Shown here: positions 8,985 to 19,531 of the stretch, one piece after another | Layout of the letters: each line of letters begins with the position of its first letter | Position numbering within the stretch: position 1 is the stretch's first letter | Source of the DNA: JAJYIW01 sp963781665 | Lineage (GTDB): Bacteria > Chloroflexota > Anaerolineae > Anaerolineales > Anaerolineaceae | Direction of reading: 5' to 3' | Assembly (NCBI GenBank): GCA_963781665.1 | Contig: CAWAGA010000002.1 | Span: forward strand, 2,604,001-2,668,000 | Length of the DNA stretch: 64,000 nucleotides | Notes under the pieces: model-generated | Told to the model about the DNA's origin: nothing | Seen by the model: only the letters and a program-made list of their open reading frames with translations | Database searches by the model: none | Program-made: the position numbers and the translations under genes

Positions 8985-9649
8985 AATCCGAATACCAACC
9001 CGACGAGCTTCTACCACTTTCGGGCATCCAGCATTTCGTATTCTGCCGGCGGCAATGGGCATTGATCCACGTCGAACGCCAATGGCAAGAAAACGTCCTC
9101 ACCGCCGAAGGCAGGATCATGCATAACCGGGCGGATGATCCCTTTTTCACCGAAGTTCGTAAAGGTATCATAACCGCCCGGTCTGTACCGGTTGCATCTT
9201 ACCGGCTGGGTTTAACTGGGGTGTGTGACGTGGTCGAGTTTACCGAATCTCCAGGTGGCGTTAAGCTGCCTGGCCGGGAGGGGCTGTATTTGCCCGCACC
9301 GGTTGAGTATAAACGTGGCCGTGAAAAACGTGATCCTTGCGACGAGGCCCAATTAGGTGCTCAGGCAATTTGCCTCGAAGAAATGCTGGCGGTAACGATC
9401 TCGACAGGCTTCCTGTACTATGGCGAGACTCGCCATCGGGTAGTGGTCGAATTGACAAACGAGCTTCGGTCCCTGGTTCTGAATATGTCTCAAGAGATGC
9501 ATGGCTATTTTGAGCGGGGCTATACCCCACGAGTTAAGATCTCGAAAGCTTGTCGCTCGTGCTCTCTCGCTGATATCTGCCTGCCTGATCTACAGGGAAA
9601 AGTCATATCTGCATCCAGGTACATTCGCAACCAGATCGAGAATACATAG
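8981..9649 (+). CDS. cas4: Cas4 exonuclease of the adaptation module
   Basis: 222 residues. Cas4 trims prespacers and selects PAM-containing ones with Cas1-Cas2. The RecB-type nuclease core is seen as PVEYKRGREKRD, then DEAQLGAQAICLEEML (QxxxY-like region). The iron-sulfur cluster ligands are an N-terminal cysteine in FVFCRRQWALIH and a C-terminal set in CRSCSLADICLP. It starts inside the end of cas7 (ATGA overlap) and is followed by cas1 after three bases. Intact. Confidence 0.95.
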   Translation: MKSEYQPDELLPLSGIQHFVFCRRQWALIHVERQWQENVLTAEGRIMHNRADDPFFTEVRKGIITARSVPVASYRLGLTGVCDVVEFTESPGGVKLPGREGLYLPAPVEYKRGREKRDPCDEAQLGAQAICLEEMLAVTISTGFLYYGETRHRVVVELTNELRSLVLNMSQEMHGYFERGYTPRVKISKACRSCSLADICLPDLQGKVISASRYIRNQIENT

Positions 9650-9652
9650 TCC

Positions 9653-10684
9653 ATGAAGAAACTTTCAAATGTGCTGTATGTCACTGTGCCTGAGGCTTAT
9701 CTTTCCCTGGATGGCGAAACCATCGTGGTAAAGAAAGCGGATAAGACTTCCTTACGCCTTCCTCTCCACAACCTGGAAAATATCGTTTGCTTTTCCTACC
9801 CAGGTATAAGCCCAGGATTGATGGGGGCCTGCGCCGACCATAACATTGGGCTCTGTTTCTTAACCCCTAACGGGCGCTTCCTGGCTCGAGTTACCGGCAA
9901 GGTAAAAGGAAATGTACTTCTCCGGAAAAAACAATACGCGACTTCAGAGCGAAATATCGAGAGCTTGCCCATAGCCGCCTCCTTTTTGCTTGCCAAGATC
10001 GCTAATTGCCGAAAAGTGATCGAACGTGGTTTACGTGACCATGCCATGCTGGTCAATGGCCAACAGCTAGGCCAGGCTTCAAACTTTCTTAAAGAAACCC
10101 TGTCAGCTATTCCCCAATGCAAGACGATAGGTGAGTTGATGGCTTTTGAAGGGAGCGCAGCGAAAGTCTATTTTGGGATATTCAACCAGTTAATCCTGCA
10201 GCAGCAGGATGATTTTAGTTTCAATGAGCGTTCTCGCCGTCCACCGCTCGACAATATGAACTCATTACTATCTTTCCTCTACACACTACTGACCAATGAA
10301 GCAGCCTCTGCTCTGGAGACGATCGGGTTGGATCCTTATGTGGGTTTCCTGCATCAAGACCGCCCCGGCCGTCCCTCTCTTGCCCTGGATCTGATGGAAG
10401 AACTCCGCCCGGTCTTTGCCGATCGCCTGGCATTATCCTTGGTGAACCGCAGGCAGGTAACTGCAAAAGGCTTCAAGCAAAAAGAAAGCGGCGGCGTTCT
10501 TATGGACGATGAAACCCGAAAGGTTGTTCTGACAGCGTGGCAGGAACGAAAGAAAGAAGAAATCATCCATCCTTACCTCAAAGAACGTATCCCTTTTGGC
10601 TTGATCCCGTACGTTCAAGCCATGCTTCTTGCAAGGTATCTGCGAGGTGATCTGGATGCTTATCCGCCGTTTTTTTGGAACTGA
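9653..10684 (+). CDS. cas1: Cas1 integrase, type I-C
   Basis: 343 residues. Cas1 integrates new spacers at the leader-proximal repeat. The metal-binding residues expected for the family are visible: E166 in AFEGSAAKVYFG, H234 in GFLHQDRPGRPS and D246 in ALDLMEELRPVF. The N-terminal beta domain begins KKLSNVLYVTVPEAYLSLDG, usual for I-C Cas1. All key residues are intact, so adaptation may still work even if cas3 is broken. It follows cas4 by three bases and is 10 bases before cas2. Confidence 0.96.
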   Translation: MKKLSNVLYVTVPEAYLSLDGETIVVKKADKTSLRLPLHNLENIVCFSYPGISPGLMGACADHNIGLCFLTPNGRFLARVTGKVKGNVLLRKKQYATSERNIESLPIAASFLLAKIANCRKVIERGLRDHAMLVNGQQLGQASNFLKETLSAIPQCKTIGELMAFEGSAAKVYFGIFNQLILQQQDDFSFNERSRRPPLDNMNSLLSFLYTLLTNEAASALETIGLDPYVGFLHQDRPGRPSLALDLMEELRPVFADRLALSLVNRRQVTAKGFKQKESGGVLMDDETRKVVLTAWQERKKEEIIHPYLKERIPFGLIPYVQAMLLARYLRGDLDAYPPFFWN

Positions 10685-10694
10685 GGTAGATCAG

Positions 10695-10985
10695 ATGATG
10701 GTATTAATCACCTATGATGTAAGCACTGAAACCGAAACAGGTAAGCGTCGCTTACGTAAAGTTGCCAGGTTGTGCCAGAATTATGGCCAGCGAGTCCAAA
10801 ATTCAGTTTTTGAATGTATTATTGATCCAGCCCTCTTAAAAAAACTACAGGCAGAGCTGGAAAAAACGATCGACCCTGATGCTGACAGTTTACGTTATTA
10901 CTACCTGGGAAATGAATGGCGGGCAAGGGTTGAACATATCGGTGCAAAGGTGAGTATCGATTTGGAAGGACCCTTAGTTTCCTGA
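10695..10985 (+). CDS. cas2: Cas2, adaptation complex subunit
   Basis: 96 residues starting MMVLITYDVSTETETGKRR, then VQNSVFECIIDP: the ferredoxin-fold Cas2 core with the conserved first-strand aspartate (YDV). Cas2 dimers bridge two Cas1 dimers during spacer integration. A longer frame begins at 10629 inside cas1, but GAGG eight bases before the ATG at 10695 and the family N-terminus select this start. Last gene of the cas operon; the leader and array follow directly. Confidence 0.95.
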   Translation: MMVLITYDVSTETETGKRRLRKVARLCQNYGQRVQNSVFECIIDPALLKKLQAELEKTIDPDADSLRYYYLGNEWRARVEHIGAKVSIDLEGPLVS

Positions 10986-11153
10986 CTACGGAACCTTGCG
11001 AACCCGAAGTGAACATAAATTTCTTTAGCCTTTCGCAGTAGTATTGCACCTTAATAATAGAATAATAACTTAAAAAATACCTTTTCTGAATTTAATTTAT
11101 GAAGCTACCCCCCATACAAAGGGGTGTATCATGCTCAATACCCATATTTAGCG
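10986..11153 (+). promoter_or_regulatory. CRISPR leader
   Basis: 168 bases between cas2 and the first repeat. It is AT-rich in the middle (11040-11105) and lies on the 5' side of the repeats in their usual I-C orientation (GTCGC... to ...ATTGAAAC). The repeats next to it look perfect, while the two altered repeats lie near the other end, as expected for a leader here. TATCAT at 11127-11132 could be a -10 element, without a clear -35. The array would be transcribed on the plus strand, as the cas operon is. Confidence 0.75.
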
Positions 11154-14100
11154 GTCGCTCCCCGCATAGGGAGCGTGGATTGAAACACAGTATATTGGTT
11201 ACACTTATTCCCAGGTAAGTCGCTCCCCGCATAGGGAGCGTGGATTGAAACGACTATGGATTTTACATAGACATTAAATCCGCTTGTCGCTCCCCGCATA
11301 GGGAGCGTGGATTGAAACCAACCCAATACGCCCACGCATCCGGCGGCGGCTTTGTCGCTCCCCGCATAGGGAGCGTGGATTGAAACTTCATCGACGCCAA
11401 CATCACCGCAGGGACAACCGGTCGCTCCCCGCATAGGGAGCGTGGATTGAAACGGGGATGACACGGCTGTCCTTGTAAAAATCCCTAGTCGCTCCCCGCA
11501 TAGGGAGCGTGGATTGAAACCACCAATCCCAGTTCTTCCGCTCTGTGGCTTTGACGTCGCTCCCCGCATAGGGAGCGTGGATTGAAACTGTCTCTCTGGT
11601 AGGCGTTCGACATATCCCCATGTCGCTCCCCGCATAGGGAGCGTGGATTGAAACCCGGAAACTGAGGTGAGAGAGCCGGTAACTGAGGTCGCTCCCCGCA
11701 TAGGGAGCGTGGATTGAAACCTCCTCGCTCTCTGGTGGTGGTAGTGGGATGCTCCTGTCGCTCCCCGCATAGGGAGCGTGGATTGAAACCCCCGCGCTAC
11801 CCAATCGATGGTCGATATGGCGTCGCTCCCCGCATAGGGAGCGTGGATTGAAACATGTTCCACTCATCGCTACATAACGAGGCAATAAGTCGCTCCCCGC
11901 ATAGGGAGCGTGGATTGAAACCTAGAGATGACATTATCGAGGAACTGCGATTATGTCGCTCCCCGCATAGGGAGCGTGGATTGAAACCTTCGTCCCTTTG
12001 CCGGCCTGGCGCTATCCACGCTGGTCGCTCCCCGCATAGGGAGCGTGGATTGAAACGCCACCAAGCCGGCCAAGCTGCTCGAAATCGGGCGTCGCTCCCC
12101 GCATAGGGAGCGTGGATTGAAACTTGCAAGGCAACTTTGCCAACATCTCCCGCATCAAGTCGCTCCCCGCATAGGGAGCGTGGATTGAAACATAATGGGT
12201 ATTTCCCGCCGACCCACTAGATGCCGTCGCTCCCCGCATAGGGAGCGTGGATTGAAACTTATGATATTTGGTCATATTGACCACCCACATGACGTCGCTC
12301 CCCGCATAGGGAGCGTGGATTGAAACTTGCAGCTGGTCTATCCACAATTGGAGGATTGAGTCGCTCCCCGCATAGGGAGCGTGGATTGAAACCACTTCCA
12401 GTAATCGTTCCGCCGGTCAAACCAGTGTCGCTCCCCGCATAGGGAGCGTGGATTGAAACAGAACGTTTGGAACGACCACCGCGGCTGGTAGCAGCCGGAT
12501 CAAGTCGCTCCCCGCATAGGGAGCGTGGATTGAAACCCTTGACCTTCTAGATTGCACATTGCCCCCGAAGTCGCTCCCCGCATAGGGAGCGTGGATTGAA
12601 ACATCCTCAAGGCGTCAGAGCCACAGGATTGGATCAGTCGCTCCCCGCATAGGGAGCGTGGATTGAAACACCTGCAATCTACCTCACCCTGCATCGGCGC
12701 AGGGTCGCTCCCCGCATAGGGAGCGTGGATTGAAACCTGCAATAATAAAAGTAAATCGGGTCGAACTATGGTCGCTCCCCGCATAGGGAGCGTGGATTGA
12801 AACACTTGCACACTGACGACGGGACGCATCAGGGCAGTCGCTCCCCGCATAGGGAGCGTGGATTGAAACAGTTTTGCAAGCGAGTCCTGATAAAGTACAT
12901 GCAGGTCGCTCCCCGCATAGGGAGCGTGGATTGAAACACGACCAGGTCGGCATCAGCCAGATATACGGCGTCGCTCCCCGCATAGGGAGCGTGGATTGAA
13001 ACGGTTGCCAGGTGCGGGCTCAGGCACAGCGTTGAGTCGCTCCCCGCATAGGGAGCGTGGATTGAAACCCCTCCTTCTATGCCTGGTGGGGCTCCCTCCA
13101 CGTCGCTCCCCGCATAGGGAGCGTGGATTGAAACAAATATGGTGGTACAACAAAGTATTGTGCACCATCGCGTCGCTCCCCGCATAGGGAGCGTGGATTG
13201 AAACAGTTATCCGCCTACCGTGAGAAGTAGTGTGACCGCGTCGCTCCCCGCATAGGGAGCGTGGATTGAAACCAGTTTGGTTGCCATGACGGCCCTGATC
13301 CTGGACAGTCGCTCCCCGCATAGGGAGCGTGGATTGAAACACCAGTTGGTCAGCTGCAGGAACTCCAACGTTGACGTCGCTCCCCGCATAGGGAGCGTGG
13401 ATTGAAACACGGTACATCAGATCCCGCAGGTAATAGCGGGCCGTGTCGCTCCCCGCATAGGGAGCGTGGATTGAAACGTGACCAACCAGAACCAGGAAAG
13501 TCCGATGCCATCCAACGCCGTCGCTCCCCGCATAGGGAGCGTGGATTGAAACCGGTTTATCTATCGCATTGATGGCAAATCCATGGTCGCTCCCCGCATA
13601 GGGAGCGTGGATTGAAACCCCAGGCTTGGGCGCGCTATCTCTATGCAGTTTGTCGCTCCCCGCATAGGGAGCGTGGATTGAAACGGTGACCAGGTGCGGG
13701 CTTCGGCCCTGCTTTGAGTCGCTCCCCGCATAGGGAGCGTGGATTGAAACTAGTATTGCGCTTGCTTCAGGGTTCTCAGTTGCCCAGTCGCTCCCCGCAT
13801 AGGGAGCGTGGATTGAAACATTGCGGCGGTCGCATGGGCATTATTCCATTCGGTCGCTCCCCGCATAGGGAGCGTGGATTGAAACCCGGCCAACCGGACA
13901 TCACCCTGACCGTGGTATGCGGTCGCTCCCCGCATAGGGAGCGTGGATTGAAACATAATCAGCCTTGCAAATATACTTGCTTACATAAGTCGCTCCCCGC
14001 ATAGGGAGCGTGGATTGAAACATGTCGTCAATCACCAACCCGGCCAGTCCCAGGTGTCGCTCCCCGCATAGGGAGCGTGGATTGAAACTTGGCATAGGCT

Positions 14101-16558
14101 TCGTTGGCATCTCCGACCTTGTCGCTCCCCGCATAGGGAGCGTGGATTGAAACTCCAGAGTGATATTCTCTGGCTAGGCTGGTTGTGTCGCTCCCCGCAT
14201 AGGGAGCGTGGATTGAAACTCGTATGAGGTTGACCCATCGAATATGGAATGCAGTCGCTCCCCGCATAGGGAGCGTGGATTGAAACATTCGCAAAGCTAA
14301 AAACAGGGAACATTGTAGCGTCGCTCCCCGCATAGGGAGCGTGGATTGAAACCTCAAATCTATTTTTACCGCTCATCCCTCACCTCGTCGCTCCCCGCAT
14401 AGGGAGCGTGGATTGAAACCGAGAAACTAGACAATCATGCCGCGTCTTACTTCGCGTCGCTCCCCGCATAGGGAGCGTGGATTGAAACATCGTGATTGAT
14501 CCTTTCTATTGGGTGTTATGAGTCGCTCCCCGCATAGGGAGCGTGGATTGAAACAGGTGATTGCGGCCAGGGTGATGCTATCGACTTGTCGCTCCCCGCA
14601 TAGGGAGCGTGGATTGAAACACGCTTGAGGATGCCCGCAAGGCAGGAACCAAGGTCGCTCCCCGCATAGGGAGCGTGGATTGAAACCTCGCCCGCTGGTG
14701 CGTCCAGGAAATGCACGGTGTCGCTCCCCGCATAGGGAGCGTGGATTGAAACATTTGATAATAGTTCCAAGGGCAGGAATGCGCCGTCGCTCCCCGCATA
14801 GGGAGCGTGGATTGAAACGCGTATGCACGTAAATAATACTATGCGCAAGTGGTCGCTCCCCGCATAGGGAGCGTGGATTGAAACTTGGAACGATGCGCTA
14901 CCGTCATCATCTTCGCCGTCGCTCCCCGCATAGGGAGCGTGGATTGAAACGTCTATTGTTCCGTCAGGCGTTGGTATAAACCCCGTCGCTCCCCGCATAG
15001 GGAGCGTGGATTGAAACTACGCCGCGGTCGATTGAACCGTGGACCATTGGGTCGCTCCCCGCATAGGGAGCGTGGATTGAAACCGGCAGGGACGGCGACC
15101 ATCGGCCTTGGCGGTGAGTCGCTCCCCGCATAGGGAGCGTGGATTGAAACGGGATTACCTGCGCTTTGGCCTGGGCGGGATGGTCGCTCCCCGCATAGGG
15201 AGCGTGGATTGAAACCTGGTCGATGGCCTGCTGCGCGGTGACATTACAGCGTCGCTCCCCGCATAGGGAGCGTGGATTGAAACAGCCGGTTTCACCCGCG
15301 ATGCTGGCCGCGAGTTACCGTCGCTCCCCGCATAGGGAGCGTGGATTGAAACCCCAATACATCAACGACGTTTACATCGACTGGGAGTCGCTCCCCGCAT
15401 AGGGAGCGTGGATTGAAACTTGAGCGTCGGCAGGTCAAACCAGGGTGCAAAATGTCGCTCCCCGCATAGGGAGCGTGGATTGAAACACGGTGGCAAAGAC
15501 CCAACAGCGTTCGCGGTGTACGTCGCTCCCCGCATAGGGAGCGTGGATTGAAACTCGTCTAATCCAGACCTGGCCGTTAATCAGTTTGTCGCTCCCCGCA
15601 TAGGGAGCGTGGATTGAAACATCGTGGACGGGCAGCCGGTCGCCAAGCAGTCAAGTCGCTCCCCGCATAGGGAGCGTGGATTGAAACATGGTTGATGTCG
15701 AGATCAGCCTGGTCAAAGCATGTCACTCCCCGCATAGGGAGCGTGGATTGAAACCCTTATCCAACCTGCTCAGCACCGGCGCTTCCACGTCGCTCCCCGC
15801 ATAGGGAGCGTGGATTGAAACCCCCCAAATATTAAAATATCTTATCTAATTCCCGTCGCTCCCCGCATAGGGAGCGTGGATTGAAACTATGCAATTACAC
15901 ATTATTTAACCTCTTTTCTTAAGGTCGCTCCCCGCATAGGGAGCGTGGATTGAAACGATAAAATGAGGCGCTTCTTCCAGGCTGATTGTTGTCGCTCCCC
16001 GCATAGGGAGCGTGGATTGAAACATGCCAAGGTCAGCCCGTGGATCAAGGACATATCGCGTCGCTCCCCGCATAGGGAGCGTGGATTGAAACGCCTCGCT
16101 CACCTCGTCGCCCTCGTCGCCCTCGGTCGCTCCCCGCATAGGGAGCGTGGATTGAAACATAAAGTTTTGCGATGCGAGCAGGGTGGGTACAGTCGCTCCC
16201 CGCATAGGGAGCGTGGATTGAAACAAGCGCTGGATGGAGCCCGAGCCTGAGACAGTGGGTCGCTCCCCGCATAGGGAGCGTGGATTGAAACATCTATTTG
16301 TTTCTGATGCACGGCGCAGAATTGGGTCGCTCCCCGCATAGGGAGCGTGGATTGAAACATAAAGTTTTGCGATGCGAGCAGGGTGGGTACCGTCGCTCCC
16401 CGCATAGGGAGCGTGGATTGAAACATTTTGATATATATCGAAATGATAGTCATCATACGTCGCTCCCCGCATAGGGAGCGTGGAATGAAACCCGCCATTG
16501 TTGTACACGTTCGCGGCTGTCGTCTGTCGCTCCCCGCATAGGGAGCGTGGATTGAAAC
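11154..16558 (+). CRISPR. Type I-C CRISPR array, 81 repeats and 80 spacers
   Basis: By hand count there are 81 copies of a 33-base repeat beginning GTCGCTCCCCGC and ending GGATTGAAAC, with an inner palindrome (GCTCCC...GGGAGC). The first is 11154-11186 and the last 16526-16558. Spacers are mostly 32-36 bases; two are longer, 44 bases (12460-12503) and 42 bases (13478-13519). Two repeats are altered: 15722 (GTCAC in place of GTCGC) and 16459 (GGAATGAAAC), both towards the end away from cas2. One spacer occurs twice (16159-16191 and 16359-16391, differing only in the last base). Repeat sequence and the adjacent cas genes agree on subtype I-C. Confidence 0.99.
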
Positions 16559-16559
16559 A

Positions 16560-17031
16560 GCAAGCAGTTACTGGCCGATACCCGAGAATCCATTCCTGCT
16601 GAACCTGGATCGCCGGAACGGTTTGATCACGAGTACAAACGAGAAGGAGTAGCCAACCTGTTTAGGTTCTCTACACCGATTATGGGGAAAAGACATGTCA
16701 AAGTCACCCAACGGCGAACTCGCAAAGATTGGGCGCTGGAAATGAAAGAGCTTTCGGATAATTATTACCCGGCCGCAGAGGTGATTGTGATCGTTTTGAG
16801 TTTCATCACATACTGAAACATGGCAGTTGGCCCAATATGGCTGAAATTGAACTGAGTGTTTTGAAACGTCAATGGTCGGATCAGCGCATACCTACTCAGG
16901 ATTTGCCGGCAAGCGAGGCGAAGGCTTGGGAAGATGAACGAAATGATCAAGTTGATAAAGTGTTGTGGTGGTTCACAACCGCAGATGTTCGAATAAAGTT
17001 AAAATATCTCTACCCTCAGGTTCGGATTTGA
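16560..17031 (+). pseudogene. IS630-family transposase remnant abutting the array end
   Basis: Two pieces of one DDE transposase are recognisable: KQLLADTRESIPAEPGSPER with FDHEYKREGVANLF and KRHVKVTQRRTRKDWALEMKEL up to about 16800, then in another frame KHGSWPNMAEIELSVLKRQ and WWFTTADVRIKLKYLYP to the end. About 25 residues around the second catalytic aspartate and its flank are deleted at the junction, and everything before the QLLAD region is lost. The fragment starts within a base or two of the last CRISPR repeat, so the IS, or a deletion next to it, defines the array's trailer end. The last catalytic acidic residue region (AEIEL) is still present. Confidence 0.8.
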
Positions 17032-17310
17032 CAGACTACAAGTGACCGAATCTCGTCTAGTTTATCGCTCTGCTCTTCCGCCTGGCCTGCTACCACGACC
17101 CGGATCTACAAAGAAGCCAAGCAATGTTTTTTAGAGTGGCATTGATTACTATAAATTACATATTTGGCCCAAGAACCTACCGGATCCCGGAGGACGCGGT
17201 TGAATCTTAAGAAAATCTCTCTACAGACAATGTTGAAAAAGTAAAATGTGAGAATTCATCATCTTTTCAACAAACAATATTCTATTTTGTTGGAACAAGA
17301 TCAATTGCAA

Positions 17311-17335
17311 CGATTTCTGGTGGTGCCAGAAATCG
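17311..17335. repeat. Perfect 10-bp inverted repeat (hairpin)
   Basis: CGATTTCTGG and CCAGAAATCG separated by TGGTG. There is no T-run after it, so it is not an obvious terminator. Function unknown. Confidence 0.6.
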
Positions 17336-17474
17336 GATCCGTGGTGCCCCTCCCCCGGTAAAACCGAGTCTACGGCTGATAATCAAATCCATACCCCCTA
17401 ATTCGTACAATCCCATCTCAAATCTCCATACCTGGAATTGGTGAAAAGTACGCCAAAAGAAGGTAAGCGCACCT

Positions 17475-17624
17475 GTCCGCTATGCGTATGACCCGCCAAC
17501 GCTGCTGATTTGGGGAGAGGGTGACATGCTTGTGGCGCCAGAGCAAGCCATCGCACTGCAGCAGACGCTGGACCAAAACGGTGTAGCGGTCACTGCGAAA
17601 ACGCCGCAGGCTATGCAGGGATAA
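17475..17624 (+). pseudogene. Alpha/beta-hydrolase C-terminal remnant
   Basis: 49 codons reading YDPPTLLIWGEGDMLVAPEQ then AIALQQTL. This resembles the segment of alpha/beta hydrolases around the catalytic aspartate (PTLLIWGE.D.LVP). No start, no nucleophile region and an early stop. Tentative family call. Confidence 0.4.
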
Positions 17625-17961
17625 AGATGCCTTTCAGGAAGGCCTATTAGCGCCTGGGCATTGGCACTGGGGAATGGTTGACCTATCTGGGGGGACCTGT
17701 TTCTGTGGTCTTTTCCCAACCGTAGCGGGGATAAAGCTCAAAAACGAACTATCAAAGGCAGTTTTGGTCATCAACCAATGATTAAGATTGTACCGGGTAA
17801 TCTTTAGGCGAGAAGTTACCCCGATTGTTAGGCTACCATTTTTGAATTAGATTATTAATTTGATCTTAATTGGAGAATTTGTTATAATTAATTATCTCTA
17901 ATCATATCCTTTTTATCCGAGGGATAAAAAGCAAGATGCGAGTGTAAGTCAGGAGGGCGTC

Positions 17962-18651
17962 ATGAAAAAATTCGGGTTAATCTTAGTCGGGATGATAGCG
18001 GGTATTTTTATTGCGGTTGGCCTGTTGTGGAGCGGCTCAAGCGGAAGCGTGTTGGCCCAATCCGGACCAACCTCGGAATCTGCCACAACAACGCCGACGG
18101 TGCTTTTTGCGGATGAAGGCGCAGCGGTTGAAACACTTCAGCCCACGGTCGGGGAGGATGAGTTGTCGCAAACCGACAGCGGCAGCCTTTCGCAAGTATC
18201 TGCCTTTACTCTCCCCACACCAATTCCGGGAGAGACCTTGTTGTATTTTGTTCCAACGGACAATGATGCGACGGCCACCGTACTGTACCTTTATAATACC
18301 GATTCGATTGATCACACAATCGCATTGCGGGGGTTTAACTACGATGGGGCCATGGTCTACGCCCAAAATATTGTTGTTCCGGCATCGAGCTTTCGCCGCT
18401 TGGTCAGTGATTCGGTCGCAGCTGCCCCACCCCCCAGTTGGGCCACTCCCGCCCCGATCACCACAAATTTCACTGACTTCGTCTACTTTGCCAGCCTATC
18501 GTTGCCCAAGGGCTGCAAAGCAGAAGGTTACACGTTGTTCAATCCAGGTACGGGCACGGTCAATCCTCGCCTCGACCAGGGAGCCATTCCCCTGCGTTTC
18601 AGCTCTGACCCGGCATCCGTATTCCTGCCGTCGGTGCAAAATGCCCCGTAA
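17962..18651 (+). CDS. Secreted protein of unknown function
   Basis: 229 residues. A Lys-containing start, a hydrophobic stretch (LILVGMIAGIFIAVGLLW) and a likely signal peptidase site after SVLAQ mark it as exported. The mature part opens with a Ser/Thr/Pro-rich linker and then a beta-rich domain (ATVLYLYNTDSIDHTIALRG) that looks like an extracellular immunoglobulin-like or choice-of-anchor fold. It ends ASVFLPSVQNAP, reminiscent of the FLPL tails of the two other secreted proteins in the window. AGGAGG lies eight bases before the ATG. I do not recognise the family. Surrounded by remnants, it stands alone. Confidence 0.75.
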   Translation: MKKFGLILVGMIAGIFIAVGLLWSGSSGSVLAQSGPTSESATTTPTVLFADEGAAVETLQPTVGEDELSQTDSGSLSQVSAFTLPTPIPGETLLYFVPTDNDATATVLYLYNTDSIDHTIALRGFNYDGAMVYAQNIVVPASSFRRLVSDSVAAAPPPSWATPAPITTNFTDFVYFASLSLPKGCKAEGYTLFNPGTGTVNPRLDQGAIPLRFSSDPASVFLPSVQNAP

Positions 18652-19108
18652 ATGCTAGAGTAGCAGGCCTCTCTCAGAACTAGCCAGCCGGGTAGGCTAC
18701 GGCAAACCCGACTGCACCCTCCCCAGGCGGATCTCTCAATCGCGCCTGGTTGCGGTTTACCGCGCTCCTAAATGTGAGACACCATTGCGCTAGCACTTAT
18801 CCAGGAGCAGATAGAACCGTCTCCTGGATAATCCGTACCCGCTGTAATTGTGTGACCGATTTGAAGAACACCTCGCTCAAAGGAGCAGGGTAGGTAAACG
18901 ATTTGAATACGAATTTATCAAACGACCATGCTCAAGCTTGTACGTGGAAGCCGCGCAGGGAGTAACGTCGCCTGCAAACCGGTGCTCGCCTGCTACACGA
19001 TTGAAAAGCCCCACCAGGGCTTGTAGTTCTGCGCTGTTGGCAACACCCATATTGAAACAGCGACGTATTCCGCCTGCAATTCCCGCCGTGGCTCTAACTA
19101 CCGCCTGC
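18652..19108. other. Intergenic, no gene supported
   Basis: 457 bases between the secreted protein and the convergent SnoaL-like gene. A minus-strand open frame (18877-19131) continues past the SnoaL stop in another frame but shows no family pattern. A plus-strand frame (18848-19480) lies mostly antisense to the SnoaL gene and is rejected. Confidence 0.5.
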
Positions 19109-19531
19109 TCAGGGAGCGGGTATTGCGCCAAGTTGCTGCATCAAAGCCATGCTATCCATTATGCCCCAATGTTCCACAAACTTACCCTCAACAACGCGGA
19201 TGATGTCGATCACTTCAATGGATATGCTCCTGCCCTTTGGAGGAACGCCCATAAACTCACCCTTCTGGGTGCCCGTCCAGGTCATGGACAATACGACCTT
19301 GTCACCTTCTGCGACAAAGTGTTCAATTGTAGCTTTGAAATCCGGGAAAGCGCTGCGCAGCGTGGTGAACAATTGTTTCGGGCCTTCGAGGCCTTGCGGT
19401 ATTCCGGGCGGGAGTTTTTCGTGCTCAACGAAGCCAGAGGCGAACAACTCGTCGATCACACTCATATTCCCCTTATTTAACACTTCCTCAACCAGTCGAC
19501 GGACTAACGCTTTATTCTGTTCTGTTGACAT
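19109..19531 (-). CDS. SnoaL-like / ester cyclase family protein
   Basis: 140 residues with the SnoaL (NTF2-fold) pattern: NKALVRRLVEEVLNKGNMSV near the start, then FVEHEKLPPGIPQGLEGPKQ, FPDFKATIEHFVAEGDKV and the final GKFVEHWGIMDSMALMQQLG. Members are small cytoplasmic alpha+beta barrels, some cyclising polyketide esters, many of unknown substrate. AGGAAAATTACCA precedes the ATG, a good ribosome binding site. It stands alone, convergent to the secreted protein, so no pathway can be named. Confidence 0.85.
   Translation of the reverse strand: MSTEQNKALVRRLVEEVLNKGNMSVIDELFASGFVEHEKLPPGIPQGLEGPKQLFTTLRSAFPDFKATIEHFVAEGDKVVLSMTWTGTQKGEFMGVPPKGRSISIEVIDIIRVVEGKFVEHWGIMDSMALMQQLGAIPAP

Larger units (their letters stand above)
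17032..17961. other. Gene-poor stretch with small remnants
   Basis: 930 bases with no intact gene. It holds a 10-bp perfect hairpin at 17311-17335 and a short alpha/beta-hydrolase-like remnant at 17475-17624, both listed separately. The last 140 bases are AT-rich and include GAGGGATAAAAAGC and the AGGAGG ribosome binding site of the secreted protein at 17962. Nothing else is recognised. Confidence 0.5.

Noticed and set aside
16093..16125. Short repeats CCTCGTCGC within a spacer
   Set aside because: Low-complexity spacer sequence; not a second repeat unit.
11135..16508. Many minus-strand open frames with repeated FQSTLPMRGAT, VSIHAPYAGSD or FNPRSLCGER, and plus-strand RSPHRERGLK
   Set aside because: They are translations of the CRISPR repeat in its frames, a well-known artefact, and not proteins.
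18848..19480. 210-codon plus-strand frame
   Set aside because: Mostly antisense to the SnoaL-like gene, which has family motifs and a ribosome binding site.
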